Part shown: piece after piece, positions 56,491-64,000 of the stretch | Layout of the letters: each line of letters starts with the position of its first letter | Position numbering within the stretch: position 1 is the first letter of the stretch | NCBI GenBank assembly: GCA_964540655.1 | Contig: CAZINR010000002.1 | Coordinates: 7,582-71,581, forward strand | Length of the DNA: 64,000 nucleotides | From: CAZQBY01 sp964540655 | GTDB lineage: Archaea > Altiarchaeota > Altiarchaeia > JAFGQM01 | Direction of reading: 5' to 3' | Made by a program: the position numbers and the translations under genes | The notes under the pieces: generated by a model | Database searches by the model: none | The model's input: only the letters and a program-made list of their open reading frames with translations | Told to the model about the DNA's origin: nothing

Positions 56491-56547
56491 GGCCCAACCT
56501 TCGCCTGGGCGTCGCGAACGGTGCTTTCCCTCGCATATGCGAGACTT
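56491..56547. repeat. Intergenic hairpin element, copy B
   Basis: GCCCA/TGGGC stem around ACCTTCGCC, then a degenerate middle and the palindrome TCGCATATGCGA. The 24 nt at 56524-56547 equal 34594-34617. In the first stem, GCTCA/TGAGC of copy A is GCCCA/TGGGC here: a compensatory base pair change. It lies between two converging genes, so it may also serve as a terminator. Confidence 0.62.
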
Positions 56548-56553
56548 GGCCCG

Positions 56554-56898
56554 CTAGCATATGTAAACACTCAGCTTCTCGGCCACAATCTCCAACCCGC
56601 CCTCGTAGGTCTTGACCTCTCCGACCGCCTCCGCGCACATGCCCTTCTTAGTCTCGACCTCTTCGAAGTAGACTATGTATGTAGTGTAACCGTCCTGCTC
56701 CAGCAGAAGCCGGACGCCGCTTGACATCTTCCGGTGCTCTTCCACCAGCCCCCTGACCCGCACCGGCTCGTTGAGCATCCAGGCGCTGAGGTCCTTTAGC
56801 TCGGTGAGTGCGGGCTCCATGTTCTCCGCGCACAGGCTGATTAGGAATATCCCTATCAGCGAGGCGGACGCCAGAAGGAGGGCCCTATCTTCTTCCAC
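56554..56898 (-). CDS. Membrane-anchored OB-fold protein
   Basis: 114 aa. An N-terminal membrane helix (ALLLASASLIGIFLISLCA), then LNEPVRVRGLVEEHRKMSSG and YTTYIVYFEEVETKKGMCAE with GEVKTYEGGLEIVAEKL, a small OB-fold of the tRNA/helicase type. Single-stranded nucleic acid or protein binding outside the cell is suggested by the topology; function unknown. Overlaps the methyltransferase by 14 bp. Confidence 0.7.
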   Translation of the reverse strand: MEEDRALLLASASLIGIFLISLCAENMEPALTELKDLSAWMLNEPVRVRGLVEEHRKMSSGVRLLLEQDGYTTYIVYFEEVETKKGMCAEAVGEVKTYEGGLEIVAEKLSVYIC

Positions 56899-57535
56899 TG
56901 GCTATGATGAAGCGTATCCCCATCGCGTTGAGCAATGAGAAGCCCTTCGGGAATATTTCCAGCTTGACGCTCTTAAATCGCGATGTCAGCTTTCTCATCT
57001 CACTCTTCGAGTAGCGGTTTGTGGTATAGCCCCAATAATGGTCTGATATCCAGTCCGCTAGGCGGGCGGCGAGGTTCAGTTTGACGTCCTTGAAGGTAGC
57101 TATCGCAAAGTACCCGCCGGGGTTTAGCACCCGCCTTATCTCCCCCATGGCCTTCTCCGGATAGAGCATGTGGTGGAAAGACCAGAAGCACACCACGGCG
57201 TCGAAGCTGCCGTCCTCGAAGGGCATCTTCTCCGCGTCTCCGATGAGAAACTCCTTGTCGGAGTAAGCACCCTTGCAGTAGCCCACCATCGCCGGGGCGA
57301 AATCCAGACCGGTATAATCGTAGTCCTCTAAGCCCTCGACCAAATGCCCGGTCCCGCAGCATAGGTCCAGCACCTTGGAGCCCTTCTTGACGTTCTTCTT
57401 CACCATGCCCACGACCTTCTCCGTCAGCTCTGCGCGCAGATCCCGGGCCTTCTTTGCCCAGTACCAGTTCTCATAGTCTGCGCCTATCCTGTCATAGGCC
57501 TCGCGGGTCTTCTCCTTGGTTTTGTCCCTGTCCAC
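56885..57535 (-). CDS. SAM-dependent methyltransferase (UbiE/COQ5-like)
   Basis: 216 aa. VLDLCCGTGHLVEGLEDYDY is motif I, GDAEKMPFEDGSFDAVVCFW motif II, and VLNPGGYFAIATF motif III of class I methyltransferases. Archaeal UbiE-like enzymes methylate quinones or lipids, but the substrate here is unknown. It overlaps the OB-fold gene, so the two are co-transcribed. Confidence 0.88.
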   Translation of the reverse strand: MDRDKTKEKTREAYDRIGADYENWYWAKKARDLRAELTEKVVGMVKKNVKKGSKVLDLCCGTGHLVEGLEDYDYTGLDFAPAMVGYCKGAYSDKEFLIGDAEKMPFEDGSFDAVVCFWSFHHMLYPEKAMGEIRRVLNPGGYFAIATFKDVKLNLAARLADWISDHYWGYTTNRYSKSEMRKLTSRFKSVKLEIFPKGFSLLNAMGIRFIIASGRR

Positions 57536-57563
57536 GGTAAGTTAAAACCTTCTTGGCTAAAAA

Positions 57564-57935
57564 CTAGCCCTTCAATGTGGGGAGCCTTATGATATGCGCG
57601 CTTACCCCGGCAGCTATGAGCAGCAGGACCGCTCTTATCCAAAGCTCTCCTATTATGTAGAGTGCGGAATAGAGTATGGTCGCCCAGAGGAATACCAGTG
57701 CGATAGCCTTCGCCTTAGCCGATATGCCACGCCCCTCCCGATAGTTTCTGATGTAGCCGCCGAGTATCTTATGAGAAAGCAACCAGTCGTGTAGACGATT
57801 CGAGCCCCTTAGATAGCAGGCCGCAGCCAGGAGCAGGAATGGTGTCGTGGGGAGCAGGGGCAGGACTATGCCGAGTATTCCCAACCCCAGGGATATGCTC
57901 CCTACAATTATCCAGAGAGCCTGCCTGACACCCAT
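57564..57935 (-). CDS. DUF454 (YbaN) family membrane protein
   Basis: 123 aa. ISLGLGILGIVLPLLPTTPF and LLLAAACYLRGSNRLHDWLL are the DUF454 signatures (PLLPTTPFLLLAA...F..S), with four membrane helices. Widespread small inner-membrane family without known function. Confidence 0.88.
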   Translation of the reverse strand: MGVRQALWIIVGSISLGLGILGIVLPLLPTTPFLLLAAACYLRGSNRLHDWLLSHKILGGYIRNYREGRGISAKAKAIALVFLWATILYSALYIIGELWIRAVLLLIAAGVSAHIIRLPTLKG

Positions 57936-57977
57936 ACCCTCATTATACGGCTGCGTTTAATAAGGGGGCGGGTTTAA

Positions 57978-58562
57978 CTACCACCACCCCTCCCAGGGTA
58001 TCTTGACCCAGCCGAACAGCTTCTTGAACCGCCCCACACACGGGTAGAACATGGAATATCGCCAGGTCCCGTCGTTTCTGTCTATGCACAGATATTCCTT
58101 GGCTGAAGTCTCCAGGCACATTTGCCAGGTGTCGCCGTAGAGTTTGGGTTCTGACGGCTGCCCCAGCCGGTCTATGCCCACCAGGAGGTCTCGGGCCATC
58201 CTGGCGGCCCTCTCCTTGTCTATGGGCTTGAACTCGTAGAAGTAATCGTGTAGCCGGCCAACATAATCGGCCCATTTTCTGACGTACTCCGACGGCTCCT
58301 TGCCTTTCGTGGTTTTCTCCTTTATCTTTATGATGTCCCTCATCTCCTTCTCGTTGTTTTTAAGGAACATCTCCCTGGTGAACTCACAGAGTATGCTGAA
58401 GGCGAAGTAGTCCTTGGGGCAGTCCGGGTCGTCGACAAGTTTTATCAAAGCAGGGACGTACTCTGTGCTGTGGAGCAGAAGGTCTTCGTCCTGCTCAGAG
58501 AGGCGGAAATCCTCGTCATATCCCCACTTCACGACCTCCTCTACAGTGGGCGGGTCCGGCAT
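57978..58562 (-). CDS. Cytoplasmic protein, unknown
   Basis: 194 aa, soluble, mixed helical (VEEVVKWGYDEDFRLSEQDE, YVRKWADYVGRLHDYFYEF, and a Trp-rich C-terminus WVKIPWEGWW). No family or catalytic motif recognised. Divergent from the MBL-fold gene with 36 bp between. Confidence 0.6.
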   Translation of the reverse strand: MPDPPTVEEVVKWGYDEDFRLSEQDEDLLLHSTEYVPALIKLVDDPDCPKDYFAFSILCEFTREMFLKNNEKEMRDIIKIKEKTTKGKEPSEYVRKWADYVGRLHDYFYEFKPIDKERAARMARDLLVGIDRLGQPSEPKLYGDTWQMCLETSAKEYLCIDRNDGTWRYSMFYPCVGRFKKLFGWVKIPWEGWW

Positions 58563-58598
58563 CTTGATTTATTATTATCCATCCGCGAATAAAAGCCC

Positions 58599-59336
58599 AT
58601 GAGCTCTCTGACTTTTTTGGGGACCGGAGGCGGGAGGTTCGTGACTCTGAGCCAGGTCAGGCGCACAGCCGGCATCTGGCTGGAGGCGGACGGCAGGAAC
58701 CTGCTCATAGACCCGGGGGTCGGGACGCTGATATACGCGCTGGAGGCGGGCAAAGAGCTGGTTAGACTGGACGCCATCCTGGTCAGCCACAAGCACCTGG
58801 ACCATTACAACGACGCCGAAGTATGTCTCGAGGGCATGACCGACGCCATGAACATGGAGAAAGGGACGCTCTTCGTCAACGAGAACGTGGCGCCCTACAT
58901 CTCGGACTACCACAAATCCATGGTCGATTTCAGGACGTTCGCCTCTCCCGGAAAGCACGAGATAGCCGGCATAGAAGTGGAAACCATCCCCACCTTCGAT
59001 CACGACGATGCCTTCGGGTTTAAGTTCCACCTGAAAGACGGTGTTATAACATATGCTTCCGATACAAATTATAATAAAGACCTGGTTCAATACTACAAAG
59101 GCTCCGACATACTCATCCTCAACGTGCTCCGCCCGGACGAAAAGAAGATACTCAAGCACCTCTCGGTGGGGGAGGCTGCCAGGCTGATACAGGATTCGAG
59201 ACCGAAGACCGCGGTGCTGACGCACTTCGGCTACCTCCTGGCGACCACCGACACGGATTCGATTGCGCGCGACATAAGCGAGGCCACGGGAGTCGAGACC
59301 ATAGCCGCGCGTGACGGGATTGTTCTGGAGCTGTGA
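58599..59336 (+). CDS. MBL-fold metallo-hydrolase
   Basis: 245 aa. FLGTGGGRFVTLSQVRRTAG at the N-terminus (the GTGG start of MBL proteins), LVSHKHLDHYND (HxHxDH variant HKHLDH), and LTHFGYLL in the C-terminal half. These ligate two metals. Its nearest known type is the RNase Z/PhnP-like beta-lactamase subgroup, but the substrate is unknown. Ends where the next gene starts. Confidence 0.88.
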   Translation: MSSLTFLGTGGGRFVTLSQVRRTAGIWLEADGRNLLIDPGVGTLIYALEAGKELVRLDAILVSHKHLDHYNDAEVCLEGMTDAMNMEKGTLFVNENVAPYISDYHKSMVDFRTFASPGKHEIAGIEVETIPTFDHDDAFGFKFHLKDGVITYASDTNYNKDLVQYYKGSDILILNVLRPDEKKILKHLSVGEAARLIQDSRPKTAVLTHFGYLLATTDTDSIARDISEATGVETIAARDGIVLEL

Positions 59337-59341
59337 TTGAA

Positions 59342-60466
59342 ATGAGGATTGCAATACTGATAGTTGTAGTGGCTTTGGTTATAATGGCACTACTTCTTGC
59401 GTTCCAGACTCCGCCGACCGAGAATGGACAAGGCAATCAGCCCATCACTGATACCAATGACCTTGGAAAGCATGGGGTACTTGAAGAGGGTGAGACGTGG
59501 CTGGGCAACGTTCTGGTGACCGGGGATGTGATTGTCCCAGAGGGTCTGACCCTCACCATCCTCCCCGGCACGAATGTGATTGTTGCAGCGAACTCAGACA
59601 TCGCCGACCTATACGACGAGCCTTGCGGCGGCGTCCAGGAATTCGACAGACTTCGGGGCGTCAACACCGACCCCGCTTTTGAAAGCTCTTGCGGCGTGAA
59701 CGTGGGCGAGCCCTTCCGCGACGAGGGAAACCACATATCCATCATAGTGCGCGGGACCCTCAACGCCATGGGCAAGCCAGACGAACCCATAACTATAAAA
59801 TCGAATGCTACCGACCCCGGCATCTACGACTGGAATCGCTTCGTAATCAACAGGGGCGTACTGTCCAATGCAGTGATCGAGAACTACCGGATCCTGGAGA
59901 CCCTCGGCGAGGTCGAGATAAGGGACTGCGAGCTGAAGAAAGTGGGTGAGTGCGGGATATGCGCAAGTTCGGACAGCGCCAGGATAATCTCTAACAACAT
60001 ATCCTATGCGGGTCACGAGCTCATAGGGACTTTCCACACCAGCCCCCATATAGAAGGGAACACCCTCGGCCCCAACCCCGGCCATGCCGGTGTAGCGGTC
60101 GACGGGGGCGACCCGGCCATCATCGGGAACACCTTCATAACCAGCAATTTGCATTTCATAGGTACCGACGATTTTTCCGAGAGCGCCCTGGTCGTGCGGA
60201 ACGATTTCGACGAGCAGTCAGAGTTACTCCTAGGATGCGCAATGCCGGAAGTCAGAAGCAACAATATCCGCTGGAGAGTGTCCACGCTTGCCACCGGTCG
60301 CTGCGACTCCCCGGCCATCAATCTCTCAGGCAATTATTGGGGTAACAACGATAGTCGAGATATAGAGGACCGCATATTGCACGGCCATGATGACCCTCTT
60401 CTCAGGTATGTTAACTTCAGGCCATTTTTACAAGAGGAAGTGCGAGTTAATCCGGCGCCTTCTTGA
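59342..60466 (+). CDS. Membrane-anchored right-handed beta-helix protein
   Basis: 374 aa from ATG 59342 (a GTG at 59333 overlaps the MBL stop). One N-terminal membrane helix (IAILIVVVALVIMALLLAF), then DVIVPEGLTLTILPGTNVIV and a series of short strands with Asn/Gly turns (ISNNISYAGHELIGT; NTLGPNPGHAGVAVDGGDPA; LSGNYWGNN), as in pectate-lyase-like beta helices. The NYWG motif closes it. Likely an extracellular or periplasm-like surface protein; binding or carbohydrate-active function is not shown. Confidence 0.75.
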   Translation: MRIAILIVVVALVIMALLLAFQTPPTENGQGNQPITDTNDLGKHGVLEEGETWLGNVLVTGDVIVPEGLTLTILPGTNVIVAANSDIADLYDEPCGGVQEFDRLRGVNTDPAFESSCGVNVGEPFRDEGNHISIIVRGTLNAMGKPDEPITIKSNATDPGIYDWNRFVINRGVLSNAVIENYRILETLGEVEIRDCELKKVGECGICASSDSARIISNNISYAGHELIGTFHTSPHIEGNTLGPNPGHAGVAVDGGDPAIIGNTFITSNLHFIGTDDFSESALVVRNDFDEQSELLLGCAMPEVRSNNIRWRVSTLATGRCDSPAINLSGNYWGNNDSRDIEDRILHGHDDPLLRYVNFRPFLQEEVRVNPAPS

Positions 60467-61043
60467 ACTCCGGCCCATCCACGACCAAAGTCTCATATTC
60501 CCCGCCCTCTCCCGACGTGTGGATGTTCAGCTTCTTGAGCTCCTGTAGTGTAACCTCGTCGATTCTCCTGCCGACCCAGCTCTCGTCGAGCCCTTCCGCG
60601 AACACGCCCGCTATCCTCACGTCGAAACCTGCGTCTATGACTGCGCGCATGTAGGTTTTCGGGTTGACGTGCCACATAGGCGTTATCGAGGCCAGGCCCA
60701 GCTCCTCGCAGATCCTCTCGATGCGCGTCTTCTGGTAGTCGGATGCCAGCGCGCCGGATACCACGCCCTCGATTTTCTTCTCCTGCTTCAGCTTCTTGAG
60801 CATTTTTTTCAGGTCTTCGACTTCTTCCTCTTTGACACCTTCAGTTTCCAACTGATACAACTCAATACCCATCGCGTGCGCCTGCTCCGGGACTCTCCCT
60901 ATGTTGAGGGTGTGGTACATGTAGGACTCCTTGTTCTTGGAGACTGCGGACACAAGACAGACGACCTCATAGCCCTGCTGCTGCGCATAATGGACTGCGT
61001 AGGCGGAGTCCTTGCCTCCTGAGAAGAGGGCTGCGACCTTCAT
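60447..61043 (-). CDS. Diphthine-ammonia ligase-like ATP pyrophosphatase (Dph6)
   Basis: 198 aa. FSGGKDSAYAVHYAQQQGY is the PP-loop with SGGKDS, and GALASDYQKTRIERICEELGL with TPMWHVNPKTYMRAVIDAGF are typical of Dph6/ATP-PPase proteins. Dph6 amidates diphthine on EF-2 in archaea and eukaryotes. The family also contains other ATP-dependent ligases; the archaeal stand-alone form fits Dph6 best. Confidence 0.85.
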   Translation of the reverse strand: MKVAALFSGGKDSAYAVHYAQQQGYEVVCLVSAVSKNKESYMYHTLNIGRVPEQAHAMGIELYQLETEGVKEEEVEDLKKMLKKLKQEKKIEGVVSGALASDYQKTRIERICEELGLASITPMWHVNPKTYMRAVIDAGFDVRIAGVFAEGLDESWVGRRIDEVTLQELKKLNIHTSGEGGEYETLVVDGPEFKKAPD

Positions 61044-61077
61044 GCTGATTTTTGTGTTTTTACAGGTAAAAACTCAC

Positions 61078-62028
61078 ATGCCTAAACCGATTGTCTACCA
61101 TTTCCGACCGCCTATGGACTTGCTCTCGCTGGACCGCCGGGCCCTGCACTCTCAGAGAGACCGCTTGCACCGCATGGTGTTTCAGGGGGAGAAGCCGGGC
61201 TCTGCCTCGGTAGCCGGCCCTCTGCACCCCAATATCGCGAGAAGGCTGGGCAAAGACCCAAAGGCAGCGGATATGCATGGAACAGCAAGAGAGCTGCGCG
61301 ATGTCATCGGTTTAAGGGAGTTGGGCATAAAAGGCATGTCAATCATGCCCGCGACTGTCTCCATTTCCCAGCCACTCCCCTCCTCTGGTCCGGGCCCCGT
61401 AGGCGCGCGCGTCATATTCGAGCCCCACTCCGTGCGTCCGCCCAGCAGGGCCAAGAAACTTCCGGAGGACTTTAGACTCCAGATGTCCACGGACATCTAC
61501 TCCCACGACCCCGGAGAATATTTCCTCAGCTATTACGGAATGCAGGGTTCTCGTGTCCCGGAGGGGACTCCTGCCAGGGGCCGCAACCTCTATCATTATG
61601 GGGCTCCGACTCTTGGCCTGGCTCTGCTTTCCAACGTCCTTGCCCGGAGAGGCGCCAGGAGAGTGTATGTCCCCGGAGCGGAGTTCACAGAACATAGGAA
61701 GGGATTCAAGCCGGATTTTTTGGTAGGGGTCCTAGCAAAGATGGGCGCTCAGGGCGACCCAGAAGCACTCGAGCTATCGAGAGAAATACACGGATTGAAT
61801 GAAGGGGAGATAATAGAAAGGTTGCGGCGCATTTTCGGAGGCAAACTCCCCGCATGGGCCGGATTCCACCCAACGGCAAGGCGCAGATACTATGAGACTA
61901 TCCCGCATCGTTTTCCTGGAGAGGATGTTACATTAGATAATCAACTCCTCGACCGACCCTTTCGGTTCCGCTCTATAGAACTGGGGAAACTGTCGCCCCT
62001 TTCAAGATTCGTCGAGAGGGGTCAATAG
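61078..62028 (+). CDS. Hypothetical protein, unknown
   Basis: 316 aa from ATG 61078; an in-frame ATG at 61042 overlaps the divergent Dph6 start and is less likely. Soluble, Pro/Arg-rich, with MYH-type start PKPIVYHFRPPMDLLSLDRR, ARGRNLYHYGAPTLGLALLS and a helical part ALELSREIHGLNEGEIIERL. No motif recognised. It converges on proS with 7 bp of overlap. Confidence 0.58.
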   Translation: MPKPIVYHFRPPMDLLSLDRRALHSQRDRLHRMVFQGEKPGSASVAGPLHPNIARRLGKDPKAADMHGTARELRDVIGLRELGIKGMSIMPATVSISQPLPSSGPGPVGARVIFEPHSVRPPSRAKKLPEDFRLQMSTDIYSHDPGEYFLSYYGMQGSRVPEGTPARGRNLYHYGAPTLGLALLSNVLARRGARRVYVPGAEFTEHRKGFKPDFLVGVLAKMGAQGDPEALELSREIHGLNEGEIIERLRRIFGGKLPAWAGFHPTARRRYYETIPHRFPGEDVTLDNQLLDRPFRFRSIELGKLSPLSRFVERGQ

Positions 62029-63488
62029 GCCTTCGCGATGTAGACTACAGCCCCGGCCTCCTCGCCGCTCACCACGCACTTCGCGCCCTCCTTGGGAACC
62101 TCGGGCTTCGGGTAGAGCGTGCCCCTGACCTCGGCGCCCGTTTTTTCCTTTAACTCGTCGTCCCACTTCTTGCCCTCCGGACCGACCGACACGAACGGGG
62201 CCTTGGCGATGCCGCCGGACTTGATTATCCTTTTGACGTCCTTGAGGCTCTTGGCCTCCCGGACCTTGTCCTTGAGACGCTTGGCGCTGGCGCAGAGTAT
62301 GTCGTCGTCCATGCTCTCCGCCGTCTTCTCGACGGCCTTCAGCAGCTCCTTCTCCGGCACCGCCTGCTTCTTGCCTCCGATTCTGGGGGCGATTACGACC
62401 TTCTTGCCTTTGATGTCCCGGGGCCCTATCTCTAGCCTTATCGGCGCGCCCATGAGCTCCCAGTAGTAGTGCTTTTCCCCGGGCCGCTTGTCTGAGAGGT
62501 CCACCTCGGCCGAGAAGCCCGCGTTCTCCAGCTTCAACCTGACCTTCTCGCACTTGCCCAGGACCGCCTTCTCCTTGCCCTTGAATATGATGGGTATGAT
62601 GGCCACCTGCGTCGGCGCCAGCTCAAATGGAAGGACCAGACCCTTGTCATCTCCGTGCGACATCACCACGGCGCCTATCAGGCGGGTGCTCACCCCCCAC
62701 GATGTCTGGTAGACATTCTTCTCATCGTTCCCCTCGTCCAGGAAACTTATGCCCAGCGGGTTGGAGAAGTTCTGCCCGAGGTTGTGGACTGTCCCCGCTT
62801 GAAGGACTTTTCCGTCCGGCATTAGTGTCTCCAGCGAGATCGTCTCCTCGGCCCCGGCGAACTTGTCCCACTCCGGTCGCTTGACGAAGAAGGTGGCAAT
62901 CTTGAGCAGGTTCTCCACCAACTCTTTGTAGACGCAGAGGACGTCCATGACGTTCTTCTGCGCGCCCTCCGCGTCCGCGAAGGCGGTGTGGCCCTCCTGC
63001 CAGAGGAACTCGCGCCCGCGCAGGAACGGTTTGGTCATCTTGGTCTCCCAGCGCACGATGTTGCACCACTGGTTCACCATGAGCGGCAAATCCTGGTAGC
63101 TCCTTATCCAGAGCGCGAACATGTAGTTGATTATGGCCTCGCTGGTCGGCCTCAGGGCCAGCCGGTCCCCCAGCCTCTCCTTCCCGCCGTGGGTCACCCA
63201 GGCCACCTCCGGGACGAATCCCTCGAAGTGCTCCGCCTCCTTCTGCAGCAGGCTCTCCGGTATGGCCAGCGGGAAATAGGCGTTCCTGACTCCCAGCGCC
63301 TTGAGCCGCGGGTCTAGATAAGCCCGTATCCCTTCCCAGATGGCGTAGGCGTTCGGCATGACCACGTCGAAGCCCTTGACCGGCGAGCGCTGGTCCATGA
63401 GCTTCGATTTTCTCACCAGCTCTAGGTACCAGTTGGAGAAGTCCTTGTCCTTGGAGATGTTGAAGAGGTCCTTGCCGCTGTTTTCCAT
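62022..63488 (-). CDS. proS: Prolyl-tRNA synthetase, archaeal/eukaryotic type
   Basis: 488 aa. Class II synthetase core: FDVVMPNAYAIWEGI, motif 2 QWCNIVRWETKMTKPFLRGR, motif 3 region MSHGDDKGLVLPFELAPTQV; the C-terminal zinc-like domain with CVVSGEEAGAVVYIAKAY end (Tyr at the C-terminus as in archaeal ProRS). Cytoplasmic tRNA-Pro charging. Strong marker of an archaeal genome. Confidence 0.96.
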   Translation of the reverse strand: MENSGKDLFNISKDKDFSNWYLELVRKSKLMDQRSPVKGFDVVMPNAYAIWEGIRAYLDPRLKALGVRNAYFPLAIPESLLQKEAEHFEGFVPEVAWVTHGGKERLGDRLALRPTSEAIINYMFALWIRSYQDLPLMVNQWCNIVRWETKMTKPFLRGREFLWQEGHTAFADAEGAQKNVMDVLCVYKELVENLLKIATFFVKRPEWDKFAGAEETISLETLMPDGKVLQAGTVHNLGQNFSNPLGISFLDEGNDEKNVYQTSWGVSTRLIGAVVMSHGDDKGLVLPFELAPTQVAIIPIIFKGKEKAVLGKCEKVRLKLENAGFSAEVDLSDKRPGEKHYYWELMGAPIRLEIGPRDIKGKKVVIAPRIGGKKQAVPEKELLKAVEKTAESMDDDILCASAKRLKDKVREAKSLKDVKRIIKSGGIAKAPFVSVGPEGKKWDDELKEKTGAEVRGTLYPKPEVPKEGAKCVVSGEEAGAVVYIAKAY

Positions 63489-63555
63489 CGCCTAATTTTA
63501 TAGGGAGCGCCTTTAAAACAAGCGTTTTTCTAAAGGAAGTTCTAAAATAACGAAA

Positions 63556-64000
63556 ATGTTCGACGTCATAATCGTGGGCGCCGGCCCCGCCGGTCTGTCA
63601 GCGTCCTACCGCGCCAAGGAGCTTGGGCTGGATTACATCTGTTTCGAGAAGGAGAAGGTCGCCAACACCCTGCTGACCTACCCGCAGGGCAAGGACATAC
63701 ACTACTACCCGGCCAACGTGGAAGTCATCGGCAAGCTGCCCCTGCCGGAGGGCAAGTCCTCCGACACCCTCAAGGCCTGGCAGGACTTCGCAAAGGAGCT
63801 GAAGCTCAATATCAAAGAGGACGAAGAGGTCAAGGACATACGCCAGGTGGGCGACAAGTTCAAGGTCAAGACCGAGAAGGGCGAATACGAATCCAGGTTC
63901 GTCATACTGGCCATCGGCGTGCAGGGTAGTGTGAGAAAGATACCCATCGAGTGCGATGACGAGAAGCAGGTCTGCTACAAGATAAACCCCAAGGACTATA
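63556..64000 (+). CDS. NAD(P)/FAD-dependent oxidoreductase, 3'-truncated
   Basis: 148 codons to the window edge. MFDVIIVGAGPAGLSASYRA is the FAD-binding start, and FVILAIGVQGSVRKIPIE matches the ATG-like strand of the thioredoxin-reductase/YpdA superfamily. It contains the DIHYYPANVEV segment seen in NAD(P)-binding 4Fe-4S or YpdA-like proteins. The rest lies outside the window. AT-rich promoter stretch (63489-63555) upstream. Confidence 0.85.
   Translation, partial: MFDVIIVGAGPAGLSASYRAKELGLDYICFEKEKVANTLLTYPQGKDIHYYPANVEVIGKLPLPEGKSSDTLKAWQDFAKELKLNIKEDEEVKDIRQVGDKFKVKTEKGEYESRFVILAIGVQGSVRKIPIECDDEKQVCYKINPKDY

Overview
The window is archaeal. It carries an archaeal-type prolyl-tRNA synthetase, ribosomal protein L15e, Holliday junction resolvase Hjc, two PurP-type FAICAR synthetases, SepCysS (tRNA-dependent cysteine synthesis), mannosyl-3-phosphoglycerate synthase and phosphatase, a Dph6-type ATP pyrophosphatase, three intron-containing tRNA genes and TATA-box promoters. 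The lineage cannot be fixed from this sequence alone. Many small membrane-anchored coiled-coil and Cys-rich proteins, and cell-wall-lytic enzymes, would fit a DPANN-like or other deep archaeal lineage, but that is a guess. A 10-N run at 50128-50137 shows that this is a draft scaffold.

Layout. 1-5522: an AT-richer operon (radical SAM, IPMS-like synthase, LUD protein, TPP decarboxylase, DRE-TIM aldolase, YjbQ) for an unidentified pathway. 5578-6347: a histidine-phosphatase fragment abutting an LMW-phosphatase-like gene that has lost its catalytic cysteine. 6522-14770: an array of six gene cassettes strung downstream of an intron-containing tRNA-Tyr. 14860-18676: two basic winged-helix-like proteins, a histidine phosphatase, an NlpC/P60-like protein and a Tat-exported lytic transglycosylase. 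18740-20457: a second cassette array behind tRNA-Gly. 20529-46310: a housekeeping and membrane region with FNR-like reductase, MATE, HemK, Na/Pi transporter, GH15, malic enzyme, MpgS/MpgP, PurP paralogs, aminotransferase, L15e, ABC exporter and SDR. 46320-46687: tRNA-Arg with gene-less cassette-like units. 46800-52520: HTH regulator, SepCysS and a copper cluster (cupredoxin, HMA chaperone, CopA). 52517-64000: Cys-rich and coiled-coil surface proteins, Hjc, TrmJ, methyltransferase, MBL hydrolase, Dph6, ProS and the start of a flavoprotein.

The most unusual content is the tRNA-anchored cassette system. At tRNA-Tyr the exact 14-nt 3' end of the tRNA (position 73 back to position 60) is repeated six extra times. 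At tRNA-Gly the corresponding 13 nt recurs three times (one copy with a last-base change). At tRNA-Arg it recurs twice, once degenerate. Between the copies lie toxin-antitoxin pairs, a Fic protein, an NYN-domain protein and a KaiC/V4R/UbiA set. The Tyr and Gly arrays share related arm sequences although their targets differ. Many units also carry paired hairpins in which each stem has one extrahelical base on mirrored sides and whose base pairs covary between copies, as in folded recombination sites or REP/BIME elements. No recombinase is encoded in the window, so mobilisation in trans is the natural inference.
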